Shown in pieces: positions 63,216-64,000 of a stretch of DNA of 64,000 nt. The notes under the pieces are model-generated. The model saw only the letters and a program-made list of their open reading frames with translations, was not told where the DNA came from and did no database searches. The DNA comes from Spirochaetales bacterium (lineage in GTDB: Bacteria; Spirochaetota; Spirochaetia; Sphaerochaetales; Sphaerochaetaceae), in NCBI GenBank assembly GCA_012523305.1, contig JAAYIV010000035.1:1-64000 (forward strand). Reading direction: 5' to 3'. A program made the translations under genes and the position numbers. Each line of letters opens with the position of its first letter. The first letter of the stretch is position 1.

Positions 63216-64000
63216 ATGAGTTATGATGCTGCTTTAAGTAGATTAAGAGAGATTGACAGTGAGTTGAACATGATTAGTCATATCGCAGCTGTGCTTTCAT
63301 GGGATCAGGAAACGGTTCCTCCTGCCGGCGCTGAAGAGCGAGCCGTCCAAATGGGTTGGGTAGAAACTCGGTTACATGAAATGATTACCTCGGATGAAAT
63401 GGGTTCGTTGCTCACTTCTTTGGGTGCGAGCGAGGAGCACGGTAGTGGAGATCCTTCGCTTGACGAGCACAGTAGTGCGTTGGTCCGGATTCTTTTTACC
63501 GAGTGGAACAGACAAAGAAAATTGGATGCGTCATTCGTGCGTGAATTCGCTGAGTTGACGGGAAGAGCTCACCGGATTTGGGCAGAAGCAAGACAGGCGG
63601 ATGATTTTTCACAGTACGCACCGACACTTGAACGAATAGTTGAGATGGTGCGTGAGAAATCAAGAAGGTTCGGATATGTCGACGATCCATATGATCCTTT
63701 GATTGATCGATTTGAACCCGGGACTACCACAGCTGAAGTCGCACAGCTCTTCGCTGCGATGAAAAAGGACCTTCTCTTTGTTTTGGATGCACTAAAAGAC
63801 CGAAGAGCAGCTGATGATGCTTTTCTCTACCAAAAGTATGCCCAAGACAAGATGGAGCAATTCAACAAAGAAATCCTTGAGACGATAGGTTTTGATTTCA
63901 ATCGAGGTGTAATCGGAATATCCACCCATCCGTTTACCACTAAATTGGGTGCGGATGATATTAGGTTGACAATCCGCTATACCGAACCGAATGTGACCAG
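63216..64000 (+). CDS. M32 carboxypeptidase (Taq type), 5' part
   Basis: First 261 residues of a zinc carboxypeptidase of the thermostable Taq/Pfu family; the gene continues past the window edge, so the HEXXH zinc site lies outside. Recognisable are MISHIAAVLSWDQETVPPAGAEERA, DDPYDPLIDRFEPGTTTAEV and GFDFNRGVIGISTHPFT, all family blocks. AAAGGAG precedes the ATG at 63216. It starts 30 bases after thrS and is probably cotranscribed with it. Confidence 0.88.
   Translation, partial: MSYDAALSRLREIDSELNMISHIAAVLSWDQETVPPAGAEERAVQMGWVETRLHEMITSDEMGSLLTSLGASEEHGSGDPSLDEHSSALVRILFTEWNRQRKLDASFVREFAELTGRAHRIWAEARQADDFSQYAPTLERIVEMVREKSRRFGYVDDPYDPLIDRFEPGTTTAEVAQLFAAMKKDLLFVLDALKDRRAADDAFLYQKYAQDKMEQFNKEILETIGFDFNRGVIGISTHPFTTKLGADDIRLTIRYTEPNVT

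Overview
The window is a compact, housekeeping-rich stretch of a bacterial chromosome of moderate GC, with about 40 protein genes on both strands and no tRNA, rRNA, CRISPR array or intact mobile element. The gene set suggests a host-associated or sediment anaerobe of the Spirochaetota, perhaps Sphaerochaeta- or Treponema-like. Reasons are a threonyl-tRNA synthetase without its TGS domain, a 448-residue phosphofructokinase like the second spirochaete enzyme, ParE/ParC of the short divergent type, a single-subunit pyruvate:ferredoxin oxidoreductase, B12-dependent ribonucleotide reductase, rubredoxin and Rex. The placement is inferred from family resemblance only. A T-box leader on thrS is a Firmicutes-type control element and may point to exchange with clostridia.

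Layout. 1-4.6 kb: parE-parC-RluA-type pseudouridine synthase operon. 4.6-7.6 kb (minus): a large protein with two receiver domains fused to a PEP/pyruvate-binding domain. 7.8-13.0 kb: glutamate dehydrogenase, an M42 aminopeptidase and nrdJ with NrdR-box-like sites upstream. 13.4-16.9 kb: nifJ with a perfect palindrome at its predicted start site, followed by a 280-base stretch resembling group II intron RNA. 17.3-23.2 kb: small accessory genes (DUF4282 membrane protein, nitroreductase, MFS transporter, lipoprotein hydrolase, rubredoxin, WYL regulator facing slyX). 23.2-30.8 kb (minus): dnaE-yggT-recG-rsmD-thioesterase. 30.9-34.3 kb (minus): a three-gene xanthine-dehydrogenase-like set whose large subunit has lost the usual molybdenum-site motifs. 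34.4-42.7 kb: ligA, an aminotransferase, a ModE-like regulator, phosphofructokinase, an inositol-phosphatase family protein, pgi and argR. 43.0-46.9 kb: lemA, DUF2207, an anion-transporter-like protein and an RRM protein. 47.1-49.8 kb: a phytol/dolichol-kinase-like gene, a DUF92 (VTE6-like) gene and glycerate kinase. 49.7-51.3 kb (minus): TlpA, a 54-residue CXXC protein and a polyferredoxin membrane protein. 51.3-52.56 kb: a decayed stretch with an EamA-transporter pseudogene. 52.6-58.1 kb: groEL, then yajC-secD-secF. 58.1-61.0 kb: ispH, a HAD phosphatase, rex and a free-methionine-sulfoxide reductase. 61.0-64.0 kb: T-box leader, thrS and the start of an M32 carboxypeptidase cut by the window edge.

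Themes. Central carbon and redox metabolism dominate: Pgi, Pfk, NifJ, Gdh, rubredoxin and Rex together fit a fermentative anaerobe that still invests in oxidant repair. A recurring promoter layout places the -10 box five to eight bases before the start codon at six genes, with no Shine-Dalgarno sequence, which implies leaderless mRNAs. The most unusual items are that leaderless set, the motif-stripped XDH-like complex, the REC-REC-PEP-binding protein, the VTE5/VTE6-like pair and the thrS T-box.
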